From NCBI RefSeq assembly GCF_900112375.1, contig NZ_FOLS01000009.1, positions 35,855-99,854 of the forward strand: a stretch of 64,000 nucleotides of DNA, read 5' to 3'. Made by a program: the position numbers and the translations under genes. The notes beneath the pieces were generated by a model. That model saw only the letters and a program-made list of their open reading frames with translations, was not told where the DNA came from and searched no databases. Within the stretch, counting starts at the first letter, position 1, and each line of letters begins with the position of its first letter. Below are positions 18,613-26,238 of the stretch, one piece after another. The stretch comes from Pseudomonas citronellolis (GTDB lineage Bacteria; Pseudomonadota; Gammaproteobacteria; Pseudomonadales; Pseudomonadaceae).

Positions 18613-19245
18613 TCAAGGGTGGGCCTCCAGGCGCCGCAGCTCGGCGTCGATATCCAGTCGCGGATAGCGCCGCTGCAGGTCCTCGCGCAGCCTCGTGGCG
18701 GCCGCCTGGTCGCCCTGCCGCCGCAGCTCGGCCAGGCGCCGCAGGCTGGCCTGCGGTTCCGCCGGGACCGGCTCGGCGCTGCGCTTGGCCATGGGCGCGG
18801 CCGCGTCGGCTGCTACCGCGCTTTCCGCCATCTGCTTGCGTTGCTCCAGTTGCGGAGCCGGCGCCGCGGCGGGGGCGGCCGGCGCCGAGTACAGCGCCGG
18901 GGCGGCCTGGCGGGCGGAGCGGGCCATGGATTCGGCCTTGGGCGCCGGGGCCATGGCCGGTGCGACGGCATCGTAGTGCGGGGCTTCTTCGAAGGTGCGC
19001 AAGGCCAGGCTCAGGCCGATGCCCAGGGTCGCCACCCCGGCCAGGGCCACCGACCAGCGCTGTGGCCGGCCGAACAGCCAGCGGCCCAGGCGTTGCCAGG
19101 CACTCGCGCGCGGCTGCACGGCGGCGCGGGCCGCGGCCAGGATGCGGGCGTCCAGCTGCGCCGGGGGCTGCTCGCCGCCGTGCCGGCGGAAATGCTCGAG
19201 CAGCTCGGCTTCCTCGGCGTCCGGCCGCTGCGGATGGCGGGTCAT
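18613..19245 (-). CDS. sbrR: membrane anti-sigma factor SbrR
   Basis: A 210-residue single-pass protein. The N-terminal about 60 residues (cytosolic) would hold the sigma factor; a membrane span at about 64-82 (RWSVALAGVATLGIGLSLAL) follows; the periplasmic part is Ala/Pro-rich and ends in a charged helix (SLRRLAELRRQGDQAAATRL). No zinc-binding HxxxCxxC motif is present. It overlaps the sigma gene by 4 bases (ATGA), the usual sigma/anti-sigma coupling. In P. aeruginosa the PA2896/PA2895 pair, named SbrI/SbrR, affects swarming and biofilm formation; the symbol is transferred by position and domain type. Confidence 0.82.
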   Translation of the reverse strand: MTRHPQRPDAEEAELLEHFRRHGGEQPPAQLDARILAAARAAVQPRASAWQRLGRWLFGRPQRWSVALAGVATLGIGLSLALRTFEEAPHYDAVAPAMAPAPKAESMARSARQAAPALYSAPAAPAAAPAPQLEQRKQMAESAVAADAAAPMAKRSAEPVPAEPQASLRRLAELRRQGDQAAATRLREDLQRRYPRLDIDAELRRLEAHP

Positions 19246-19826
19246 GGGGCTACCTCCTGGGTCGCCGCCGGGTCGGCGAGCAACCGGCGCAGTTTCTGCA
19301 ACGCGTAACGCAGGCGGCTCTTCACCGTCTCGGCGGGCGTGCGGGTCAGTTCGGCGATCTCCTGCAGCTCCAGGTCGCCGTGGGCGCGCAGCAGGAACAC
19401 TTCGCGCTGCTCGCCGGGCAATGCCTCCAGGGCCTGTTGCAGACGCTCGCGGTCGCGGCTCAGGCTCAGTTGCTGCAGCGGGTCCTCGGCCTCGCCGGGT
19501 AGTGCCTCGCCGTGCAACTGCTCGTCGAAGGCCTCGTGCTGCGCGCTGCGCCGGCCGTTGCGCCGCCAGTGGTCGATCAGCCGGTTGCGGGCGATCCGGT
19601 ACAGCCAGGTGCGGAAGCTGGCCCGGCCCTCGGGCTCGCTGTCGCTGCGGATCAGGCTCAGCCAGGTTTCCTGGAACACTTCCTCGGCCTGCGCGACGTC
19701 GCCGCCCAGGCCGCAGAGGAAGCGGTACAGGCCCAGGCGATGGCGCGCGTAGAGCGTGGCGAAGGCCTCGGCATCGCCTTTGCGGTAGCGCCGCAGCAAC
19801 GCGGCGTCGTCTTCGTCCGTGGTCAA
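19242..19826 (-). CDS. sbrI: ECF sigma factor SbrI
   Basis: A 194-residue ECF-type sigma-70 protein. Region 2 (about 8-90) has FATLYARHRLGLYRFLCGL, EEVFQETWL and TWLYRIARNRLIDHWRR; region 4 (about 125-185) has ALPGEQREVFLLRAHGDLELQEIAELTRTPAETVKSRLRYA. The predicted start is a TTG at 19826, one base after the stop of the upstream VWA gene (TGA-C-TTG) with GGAA 8 bases upstream; a GTG at 19892 would overlap the VWA coding region. Its activity is expected to be held by SbrR. Confidence 0.88.
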   Translation of the reverse strand: MTTDEDDAALLRRYRKGDAEAFATLYARHRLGLYRFLCGLGGDVAQAEEVFQETWLSLIRSDSEPEGRASFRTWLYRIARNRLIDHWRRNGRRSAQHEAFDEQLHGEALPGEAEDPLQQLSLSRDRERLQQALEALPGEQREVFLLRAHGDLELQEIAELTRTPAETVKSRLRYALQKLRRLLADPAATQEVAP

Positions 19827-19827
19827 G

Positions 19828-21480
19828 TCAGGGGTTCCGTGCCAAGGGGGTTTGCAGGCTGCGCGCCAGCTCGACGAGCTGGAGGAATTCACCGCGCAGG
19901 CCGAACGGGTCCTCGCCGCGCGCGCTTCGGGCCAGGGCCAGAGTATCGCCCAGGTCGAAGCCGCCGGTGTAGCGCGCGCCGTCGAGTTGCTGGGCGAAGG
20001 CCGCCACCGCCGCGGCGAAGCGCAGGTCGTCGCTGGCCCGGGCCAGGTCGCTGGCGCCGCTGCTGGCTATCGGGCGTTCGACGAGCTGGCTGGGCCCACC
20101 CTCCGGCTTCTGCCAGCGCACCCGCAGCCAGGCCAGTTCGTCGCCCTTGCCGGCGGGCTTGGCCTCGGCCTGGTAGCGCAGCGGCTCGAGCCAGCCCTTC
20201 TGCCCTTTCGGGACGATCTCGTAGAGCGCGGTGACCGTGTGCCCGGCACCGATCTCGCCGGCGTCGACCTGGTCGTTGTTGAAGTCCTCGCGTTTCAGCG
20301 CGCGGTTCTCGTAGCCCAGCAGGCGGTACTCGCTGACCTGCGCGGGATTGAATTCCAGCTGGAGCTTCACGTTCTTCGCCAGCACCGCGAGGGTCGAGCT
20401 GAGCTGTTCCACCAGCACCTTGCGCGCCTCTCGCAGGTTGTCGATGTAGGCGTAATTGCCGTCGCCGGCGTCGGCCAGCTGCTCCATCATGCGCTCGTTG
20501 TAGTTGTCCACGCCGAAGCCCAGGGTGGTCAGCGACACCCCGCTGCGGCGCTTCTCGGCGGCCATGGCCTTGAGGCTGTCGAAGTCGCTGACACCGACGT
20601 TGAAGTCACCGTCGGTGGCCAGCAGGATGCGGTTGATGCCCTTGTCGATGAAGCCCTGCTGCGCCATGCGGTAGGCCAGTTCGATGCCTGCCGCGCCAGC
20701 GGTGGAGCCACCGGCCTGCAATTGCTCGATGGCGGCGCGGATCTTCGCCTTGTCCTTGCCGGAAGTGGGTTCCAGCACCACCCGCGAGTCGCCGGCATAG
20801 ACCACCAGCGACACCTTGTCCTGCGGCCGCAACTGGTCCACCAGCAGCTTGAGGGTGCCCTTCACCAGCGGCAGGCCTTCGCGGCGGTCCATGGAGCCGG
20901 AGACGTCCACCAGGAACACCAGGTTGGCCGGCGGCAGTTGCTCGACGCTGCGCTCCGAAGCCTTGATGCCGATGCGCAGCAGCCGGGTGTGCGGGTTCCA
21001 CGGCGACGGCGCCAGCTCGGTGGTGATGCCGAAGGGGCTGTCGTCGCTGGGCGGCGCGTAGGCATAGGGGAAGTAGTTGAGCATCTCTTCCAGGCGCACC
21101 GCACCCTGGGGCGGCAGGCGGCCCTCGTTGAGCAGGCGGCGGACGTTGGCGTAGCTGCCGGTGTCCACGTCGATGCTGAAGGTCGATACCGGCGCCTCGG
21201 CGACGCTGTGCACCGGGTTCTGCGCCAGCTTCTGGTACTGCTCGCGGTCCTGGTCGCGGTAGCCGGCCGGCAGCGGCTCGGGCGCCACCGGCAAGGCGTA
21301 GCTTTCCAGCATCGGCGTGGCAGCACGGCGGGCCTCGCTCTTGGCGGCCAGGTCGGCGAGCGGCGCCTGTTTCGTCATCGAAGGCTGGGCGGCCTGTTGC
21401 TGGGTGGACTGGCCACAACCGCCCACGGCCAGCAGCAGGCCGATGGCGACGGGACGGAAGGCGGAAGCGGGAAGGGACAT
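19828..21480 (-). CDS. VWA-domain lipoprotein, YfbK type
   Basis: A 550-residue protein with a lipoprotein signal (about 1-22, GLLLAVGGC with Cys22). The N-terminal von Willebrand-associated segment contains STFSIDVDTGSYANVRR; the VWA domain follows with the MIDAS motif DVSGSM at 192-197, and a C-terminal DUF3520-like region. Proteins of this type (E. coli YfbK) occur widely beside ECF sigma factors. Here the stop codon is one base from the sbrI start, so the three genes VWA-sbrI-sbrR are probably one transcript, and the protein may be part of the envelope signal. That link is inference. Confidence 0.88.
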   Translation of the reverse strand: MSLPASAFRPVAIGLLLAVGGCGQSTQQQAAQPSMTKQAPLADLAAKSEARRAATPMLESYALPVAPEPLPAGYRDQDREQYQKLAQNPVHSVAEAPVSTFSIDVDTGSYANVRRLLNEGRLPPQGAVRLEEMLNYFPYAYAPPSDDSPFGITTELAPSPWNPHTRLLRIGIKASERSVEQLPPANLVFLVDVSGSMDRREGLPLVKGTLKLLVDQLRPQDKVSLVVYAGDSRVVLEPTSGKDKAKIRAAIEQLQAGGSTAGAAGIELAYRMAQQGFIDKGINRILLATDGDFNVGVSDFDSLKAMAAEKRRSGVSLTTLGFGVDNYNERMMEQLADAGDGNYAYIDNLREARKVLVEQLSSTLAVLAKNVKLQLEFNPAQVSEYRLLGYENRALKREDFNNDQVDAGEIGAGHTVTALYEIVPKGQKGWLEPLRYQAEAKPAGKGDELAWLRVRWQKPEGGPSQLVERPIASSGASDLARASDDLRFAAAVAAFAQQLDGARYTGGFDLGDTLALARSARGEDPFGLRGEFLQLVELARSLQTPLARNP

Positions 21481-21548
21481 GACGGCGGCCTCGGTGAAGG
21501 AGTCAAACCTTCAGACGAGGCCGTCAGCCAAAACGGGTTAAGCATCAA

Positions 21549-21679
21549 CGTAGGGCGTACAACCGTTCGCGGTTGTACGCCGTTACACCCAGGTTGCAGC
21601 CAACGCCCGGGTTGACCTCGGAGTCGTCTGGGATCGAGGCCAGGCGGCGTATAACCGCGAACGGTTATACGCCCTACGC
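21549..21679. repeat. pair of GTAGGGCGTA-family palindromes
   Basis: Two hairpins in opposite orientation: CGTAGGGCGTACAACCGTTC with its fold-back at 21549-21581, and GGCGTATAACCGCGAACGGT with fold-back at 21646-21679. Each unit is itself an almost perfect palindrome around CGTTCGCGG / CCGCGAACG. It occupies the gap between the MocR-type gene and the VWA gene, and is distinct from the other palindrome families here. Confidence 0.8.
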
Positions 21680-21686
21680 CCTTGTT

Positions 21687-23126
21687 TCAGGCAGCGATCT
21701 GCTCCTCCTGGCACAGCTGGCAGGCCAGCATGCCGAGGGTCATGATCGCCCGCTCCGCCTCACGGTTCCACGGGATGCCGCAGGTCAGGCGCAGGCAGTT
21801 GTTGAACTGCTCGGTGTTGCTGAAGATCAGCCCCGGGGCGATGCTGATGCCCTGCTCCAGCGCGCGCACGTGCAGTTCCTTGGTGTTCACCTTGGCCGGC
21901 AGGCTGACCCAGAGGATGAAGCCGCCCTTGGGCCGGGTCATCTGCGTGCCCTCCGGGAAGTACTGCTGCACCGCCAGCTGGTAGGCGGTCATGTTCTTGC
22001 GGTACTCCTGGCGGATGTAGCGCAGGTGGCGGTCGTAGCCGCCGTTCTCCAGGTAGGCGGCCACGCCCATCTGCGTCACCGTGCACGCCGAATGGGTGGT
22101 GAAGGTCTGCAGGCGGCGGATTTCCTCCTGGTAGCGCTCGGCGATGATCCAGCCGATGCGCACCCCCGGCGAGATGGTCTTGGAGAAGCTCGAGCAGTAC
22201 ACCACCCTGCCCTCGCGGTCGTGGGCCTTGAGTGACTTGGTCTGGCCCTCGTCGAACATCAGCTCGCCGTAGATGTCGTCCTCGATCACCCCGATGTTGT
22301 GCTCGGAGGTGAGCTTGAGCAGTTGCTTCTGGCGCTCCTCGGGGATGGTCCCGCCCAGCGGGTTGGACAGCCGCGCGGTCAGCACCAGGGCCTTGATCGG
22401 CCACTGGTTGGCGGCCAGCTGCAGGGCTTCCAGGCTGATGCCGGTGAGCGGGTCGCTGGGGATCTCGATGACCTTCAGGCCGAGGATGTCGGCCAGTTGC
22501 AGCAGGCCGTAGTAGCTGGGCGACTCGGTGGCGATCAGGTCGCCGGGGCGGGTCATCACCCGCAGCGCCATGTGGATGGCATCCACGCAGCCGTGGGTGA
22601 TGGTCACCTGGCTGGGATCGACCACCACGCCGGCGTCGCGCATGCGGATCGCCACCTGACGGCGCAGCGGCTCGTAGCCGGGGCTGAACATGTAGCTGAA
22701 GGCCCGCGGGCTGGAGAAGCGGGTGACCTTGGCCAGTTGCTGGTGCAGCGCGCGCACCGGCAGGTAGTCCACGTGCGGCACCGCCGCGCCCAGGGGGAAC
22801 ACGCCCTCGCGGCGCGCCTCGGCCAGCACCTGGTTGATGATGCTGCTGCGGGTCACCAGGCCGGGGCGCTCGACCCGCGCGATGTCCGGGGTCGAGGCGG
22901 TCAGCGCCGGGGTGTGGTGCACGTAGAAGCCGGACTGCGGGCGCGCGCGGATCAGCCCCTGGTCCTCCAGGGTGGCGTAGGCCTGCAGCACGGTGGCGTG
23001 GCTGACGTTGAGCTGGGTGCTCAGCTTGCGTACCGAGGGCACGCGCTCGCCCGGCTGGTAGACGCCGCGGCGGATGTCCTCGGCGAGTTGCTGGGCGATG
23101 CGTTGGTACAGAAGCAGATTGCTCAT
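21687..23126 (-). CDS. MocR/GntR-type regulator with aminotransferase-like domain
   Basis: A 479-residue fusion. Residues 1-75 form a GntR winged helix (YQRIAQQLAEDIRRGVYQPG, PSVRKLSTQLNVSHATVLQAY); residues about 115-475 form a type I aminotransferase fold with a PLP-lysine candidate in CSSFSKTISPGVRIGW. Such proteins usually sense PLP or an amino compound; the target is unknown. The ATG at 23126 (MSNLLLYQR) is preceded by GAGGGA. A 16-base dyad at 23176-23191 lies about 50 bases upstream and may be its own operator. It corresponds to PAO1 PA2897 in order. Confidence 0.88.
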   Translation of the reverse strand: MSNLLLYQRIAQQLAEDIRRGVYQPGERVPSVRKLSTQLNVSHATVLQAYATLEDQGLIRARPQSGFYVHHTPALTASTPDIARVERPGLVTRSSIINQVLAEARREGVFPLGAAVPHVDYLPVRALHQQLAKVTRFSSPRAFSYMFSPGYEPLRRQVAIRMRDAGVVVDPSQVTITHGCVDAIHMALRVMTRPGDLIATESPSYYGLLQLADILGLKVIEIPSDPLTGISLEALQLAANQWPIKALVLTARLSNPLGGTIPEERQKQLLKLTSEHNIGVIEDDIYGELMFDEGQTKSLKAHDREGRVVYCSSFSKTISPGVRIGWIIAERYQEEIRRLQTFTTHSACTVTQMGVAAYLENGGYDRHLRYIRQEYRKNMTAYQLAVQQYFPEGTQMTRPKGGFILWVSLPAKVNTKELHVRALEQGISIAPGLIFSNTEQFNNCLRLTCGIPWNREAERAIMTLGMLACQLCQEEQIAA

Positions 23127-23175
23127 GGCGGCGATCCCTCGGGCATTGGACCGAAACAGTAGCCAAAAACTCGAA

Positions 23176-23191
23176 ACTGTTCCAGAACAGT
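23176..23191. promoter_or_regulatory. possible operator upstream of the MocR-type gene
   Basis: ACTGTTCCAGAACAGT, 7-base arms with a 2-base centre. A second GAAACAGTAGC at 23156-23166 repeats the right arm (GAACAGTAGC at 23185-23194) as a direct repeat. The symmetry plus direct repeats is the pattern often found at MocR/GntR promoters. Binding is not shown. Confidence 0.5.
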
Positions 23192-23255
23192 AGCAGGGAA
23201 ACATACCGATACAGCCCGCCGCCGATGATCGGCGCAGGCCGCGCGCCAGAGCGCC

Positions 23256-23891
23256 TCAGAACTCGCCGAGCCAGTCCAGCATGCCGGCGATCACCAGTTG
23301 CGCGTCGTTGGTCACGCCCAGCTTCCTCATGGCGTTGCGCTTGTGGGTGCTGATGGTGGAAACGCTGCGGCTGGTGCGCTCGGCGATCTCGCCTACCGTG
23401 GCGCCATGGGACAGGCGGAGCAGGATGTCGATCTCGGTGGGGCTCAGCGGCTGGCCGGTATGGCGCTGCGGGCGCAGGGTGGGGTCGGTGTAGGTCAGCC
23501 CCTGGCGAATCCGCGTCACCGCCTCGTCCAGTACCGACAACGGGCTGCGCTTGCAGACATAGGCGCTGGCGCCGCACTTGAGCGAGGCCCGCGCCATCAG
23601 CGGCGCCCCCGACACCGAGTAGACCAGCACCTTGAGCTGCGGGTAGTTGCGCTGCAGCCATTCGAGCAAGTGCACGCCATCGCGCCCGCGCGAGCCGGGC
23701 AAGGCCATCTCGGTGATCAGCAGATCGAGGTCGGGGCGTTCGCTCAACTGGCGCAGCAGCGAATCTGTATCGGTGACCCAGTCCAGCACCTGCACCTGGC
23801 CCTGGTCGGCCAGGTAGCGCTGCAACCCCCAGCCGGTCAGCGGCTGGGCATCGGCGACGAGGGCTTTGAGAGTTTCACGTTTGAAGGGCAT
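23256..23891 (-). CDS. RcsB-like LuxR-family regulator with degenerate receiver
   Basis: A 211-residue protein. The receiver half (about 5-125) resembles RcsB: LLITEMALPGSRGRDGVHLLEWL aligns with the RcsB phosphorylation segment, but Glu61 occupies the Asp position, and the acidic cluster is reduced to D14 (VADAQP, not DD). Lys114 is kept. The C-terminal LuxR helix-turn-helix (about 145-205) reads LSPTEIDILLRLSHGATVGEIAERTSRSVSTISTHKRNAMRKL. Glu can mimic phospho-Asp, so it may be active without a kinase, or be regulated otherwise; no kinase gene is adjacent. It corresponds to PAO1 PA2899 in order. Confidence 0.88.
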   Translation of the reverse strand: MPFKRETLKALVADAQPLTGWGLQRYLADQGQVQVLDWVTDTDSLLRQLSERPDLDLLITEMALPGSRGRDGVHLLEWLQRNYPQLKVLVYSVSGAPLMARASLKCGASAYVCKRSPLSVLDEAVTRIRQGLTYTDPTLRPQRHTGQPLSPTEIDILLRLSHGATVGEIAERTSRSVSTISTHKRNAMRKLGVTNDAQLVIAGMLDWLGEF

Positions 23892-24031
23892 TGCGGGTTC
23901 CTGCTGGCGGACGCCCCGGAGTGGGGTGGTCCCATCGGCGTATTTTCGCCAAGGCGACCCTCGAACAGCTTCGAGATGCCGCCCTGCCAACAGGTTAGCA
24001 GCGCCGGGCCTGCCTGCCCGGCGCCGGGGGC

Positions 24032-24844
24032 TCAGCGCTGGGCGCCGAGCTGGCCCTTGTCGTCGGAGAAGACGATTTCCACGCGGCGGTTCTGCGCGCG
24101 GCCCAGGGACGAGGCGTTGTCCGCCACCGGGTAGGCCTCGCCGAAGCCCTGCACCTGGATGCGCTTGGCGTCCACGCCGAGGTCGGTGAGCACGTCGGCC
24201 ACCGCCTGGGCGCGGTCCCGGGACAACTGCTGGTTCTCCTGCTCGTCGCCCTGGTTGTCGGTGTAGCCCTCGATGCGGATCACCCGCCGCGGGTTGAGCT
24301 GGAGGAACTGCACCAGCTTGAGCACGGTGCGGTTGGCGGCGGGCTTGAGGTCGGACTCGCCGCTGTCGAACAGCACGTCGCCGAGGGTCAGCACCAGGCC
24401 GCGCTCGGTCTGGTCGGTGGCCAGGCTGACCATCTGCTCTTCCAGCCACTTGCTCTGCTCCTGCACGCTGGCCAGCTTGGCCTCGCGCAGGGCCAGCTGC
24501 AGGCGCTCGCGGTCGAGCTGCTGGCGGGCCAGGCGCTCCTGGTTCAGCGTCAGGTTGCTGCGCTCGCGGGCGATCTCGCTGTAGCGCTGGCTGAGGTAGG
24601 CGTACTGCAGCACGTCGTCGTTGCTGCCCCAGTAGCTGGACAGGCGCTCGGCGCGGGCCAGCGACTCGCCGGCGCGGATCACGTCGCGCGGCGCGCTGTG
24701 CAGCACGCCGGTGTCGTCCTTGACCGCCTGGAACTCGCTGCGCGCGCGCTCCAGGGACTGCTCGGCGAGCTGCCCGTGGGTGCAGCCCGCCAGGGCCAGG
24801 GCGGCGGCGACCAGGCCGCATGGCATCAACTGGCGCGGGCTCAT
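24032..24844 (-). CDS. OmpA-family lipoprotein with DUF4398-like N-terminus
   Basis: A 270-residue envelope protein. The lipoprotein signal is MSPRQLMPCGLVAAALALAGC, with Cys21 followed by THG. Residues about 25-140 form a helical DUF4398-like region with many Arg, Glu and Gln residues; residues about 150-265 form the OmpA C-terminal peptidoglycan-binding domain (GDVLFDSGESDLKP, RIEGYTDNQGDEQENQQLSRDRAQAV, GFGEAYPVADN, NRRVEIVF). The start overlaps the end of the upstream DUF4398 gene (ATGA), so the two are translated together and probably interact. It resembles PAO1 PA2900. Confidence 0.9.
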   Translation of the reverse strand: MSPRQLMPCGLVAAALALAGCTHGQLAEQSLERARSEFQAVKDDTGVLHSAPRDVIRAGESLARAERLSSYWGSNDDVLQYAYLSQRYSEIARERSNLTLNQERLARQQLDRERLQLALREAKLASVQEQSKWLEEQMVSLATDQTERGLVLTLGDVLFDSGESDLKPAANRTVLKLVQFLQLNPRRVIRIEGYTDNQGDEQENQQLSRDRAQAVADVLTDLGVDAKRIQVQGFGEAYPVADNASSLGRAQNRRVEIVFSDDKGQLGAQR

Positions 24845-25197
24845 TTCACTTCCCCCAGTTGGCGGCGCAGGCGCTGGATGCTCTTGCCCTGCTCGGCCAG
24901 TTGCGCGGCGCTCTTGCCGGTCAGCACCTTGGCCTCGGCCAGGCGCGCGTCCAGCTCGGCCTGCTCGGCGAGCTGCCGGGCGCGCTTGTTGGCGGCGCCG
25001 GCCATGGCTTCGCGGGCAGCCTGGTACTTGTCCTCGGCCAGCTTGAACTCGGCCACCTCGTCCGTGGCGCCGACCGCCCGGGCCTGGTCCAGGGCCTGCT
25101 CGGTGAGGCGCATCTGCTCGTTGGGAAGCGGGTCGTTGGCGCATCCCGCCAGGGCGCACAGCAACAGCCCGGGGAGGGTCATGCTTGGCTTGCTCAC
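24841..25197 (-). CDS. DUF4398 lipoprotein
   Basis: A 118-residue protein with signal MSKPSMTLPGLLLCALAGC (Cys19) followed by an entirely helical, charge-rich DUF4398 domain (LAEDKYQAAREAM, RQLAEQAELDARLAEAKVLT). The GTG at 25197 is the likely start. It lies just 10 bases downstream of the solute-binding protein gene and overlaps the OmpA gene by 4 bases, so the three genes look like one operon. DUF4398 proteins often pair with an OmpA partner as here, but no activity is known. Confidence 0.85.
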   Translation of the reverse strand: MSKPSMTLPGLLLCALAGCANDPLPNEQMRLTEQALDQARAVGATDEVAEFKLAEDKYQAAREAMAGAANKRARQLAEQAELDARLAEAKVLTGKSAAQLAEQGKSIQRLRRQLGEVK

Positions 25198-25207
25198 GAA
25201 ATCTTCT

Positions 25208-26026
25208 CTACTGCGTGGGAGAGACGGCGGACCGCGCTTGCTCGGCCTGCCAGCGCTGCAGGTTGCGCTGCAACAGGCGCTGCGGTACGCCGGCGGCGAT
25301 CAATTCTGTCATCTTTTCCTGCAGTTGTCCGCGCAGTTCCGGGCCGTAGCAGGGCGAGGCGTGGGCCAGGGTCAGGTACAGCCCTTCGCTGGAGATCGGC
25401 GGTTCCAGCGGCTGCAGGCGCTGCTGCAGGCCCAGCCGGGCCGCCGTGGCCAGGCCGGGGAAGCGCTCGTAGAGCACGTAGTCGGTGCGCCCCAGGGCCA
25501 GCTTCTGGAAGGCCTGGGCCACGCTGGGCACCTCTTCCAGGGTCAGCTGCTGCTCGGCGAAGTCGTCGAAGGCGGCGCCGAAGCTGTTGTTCACCAGGGT
25601 GCCGCCCTTGTGGCCGCGCAGGTCTTCCCAGCGGGCGTAGGGGAAGCCTTCGCCCTTGTGCACCCAGACCACGTTGTCGGTGCTGAGGAAGGCCGGGCGG
25701 ATGTAGTCCATGATCGCCTCGCGCTCGGGCGTGAGGAAGGCGCCAGCGAGCAGGTCGACGCGGCCCAGGCGCGCCTCTTCCTGGGCGCGGGCCCAGGAGC
25801 CGGTGTAGCGCACGCGGATGCTCACGCCCATGGCCTTGCCCAACTGCTCCAGCAGCTCGGCGCTGGCCCCGACCAGGCGCTCCGGCTGGGCCGGGTCGCG
25901 CCAGAGGAACGGCGGGTATTCCGGGTTGCCGCTGGCCACCAGCACCGAACACTGGCTGCTCTGGGCGTGGGCATGCAGCGCCAGCAGGCCGACCATGGCC
26001 AGCAGGACGCGGCTGCGCCTGATCAT
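25208..26026 (-). CDS. periplasmic solute-binding protein, family 3 type
   Basis: A 272-residue protein with a signal peptide (about 1-21, cleaved after HAHA) and a family 3 extracellular solute-binding fold ([56 protein letters not shown]). No ABC permease or ATPase gene is adjacent, so it is an orphan; it may feed a distant transporter or act as a sensor with the OmpA/DUF4398 pair. The ligand cannot be told; amino-acid-like ligands are the family norm. The gene starts the operon that runs down to 24032. Confidence 0.85.
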   Translation of the reverse strand: MIRRSRVLLAMVGLLALHAHAQSSQCSVLVASGNPEYPPFLWRDPAQPERLVGASAELLEQLGKAMGVSIRVRYTGSWARAQEEARLGRVDLLAGAFLTPEREAIMDYIRPAFLSTDNVVWVHKGEGFPYARWEDLRGHKGGTLVNNSFGAAFDDFAEQQLTLEEVPSVAQAFQKLALGRTDYVLYERFPGLATAARLGLQQRLQPLEPPISSEGLYLTLAHASPCYGPELRGQLQEKMTELIAAGVPQRLLQRNLQRWQAEQARSAVSPTQ

Positions 26027-26238
26027 GCGCGGTCCTCGCGAACCGGCGAAAGGGAGGGCGATGCGTATGACGACGGCATGCTAGCTTCTGTAAGAAAAAG
26101 TTCTGAGCGAAGGGTCAGACTAGGCGAATTCGGACGCCAGTGCAGCATGTCACTGTTCAGGTGGATACGCCATGCCGGGAACCGTCGCGTTCCCGTCCCG
26201 ACTCTGAATTTCCGTTACCCCGGTCACAAGGATCACCG

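Noticed and set aside
19819..21615. A plus-strand frame of about 600 codons opposite the VWA gene.
   Set aside because: No motif, biased composition, and it overlaps a well-supported VWA/MIDAS protein.
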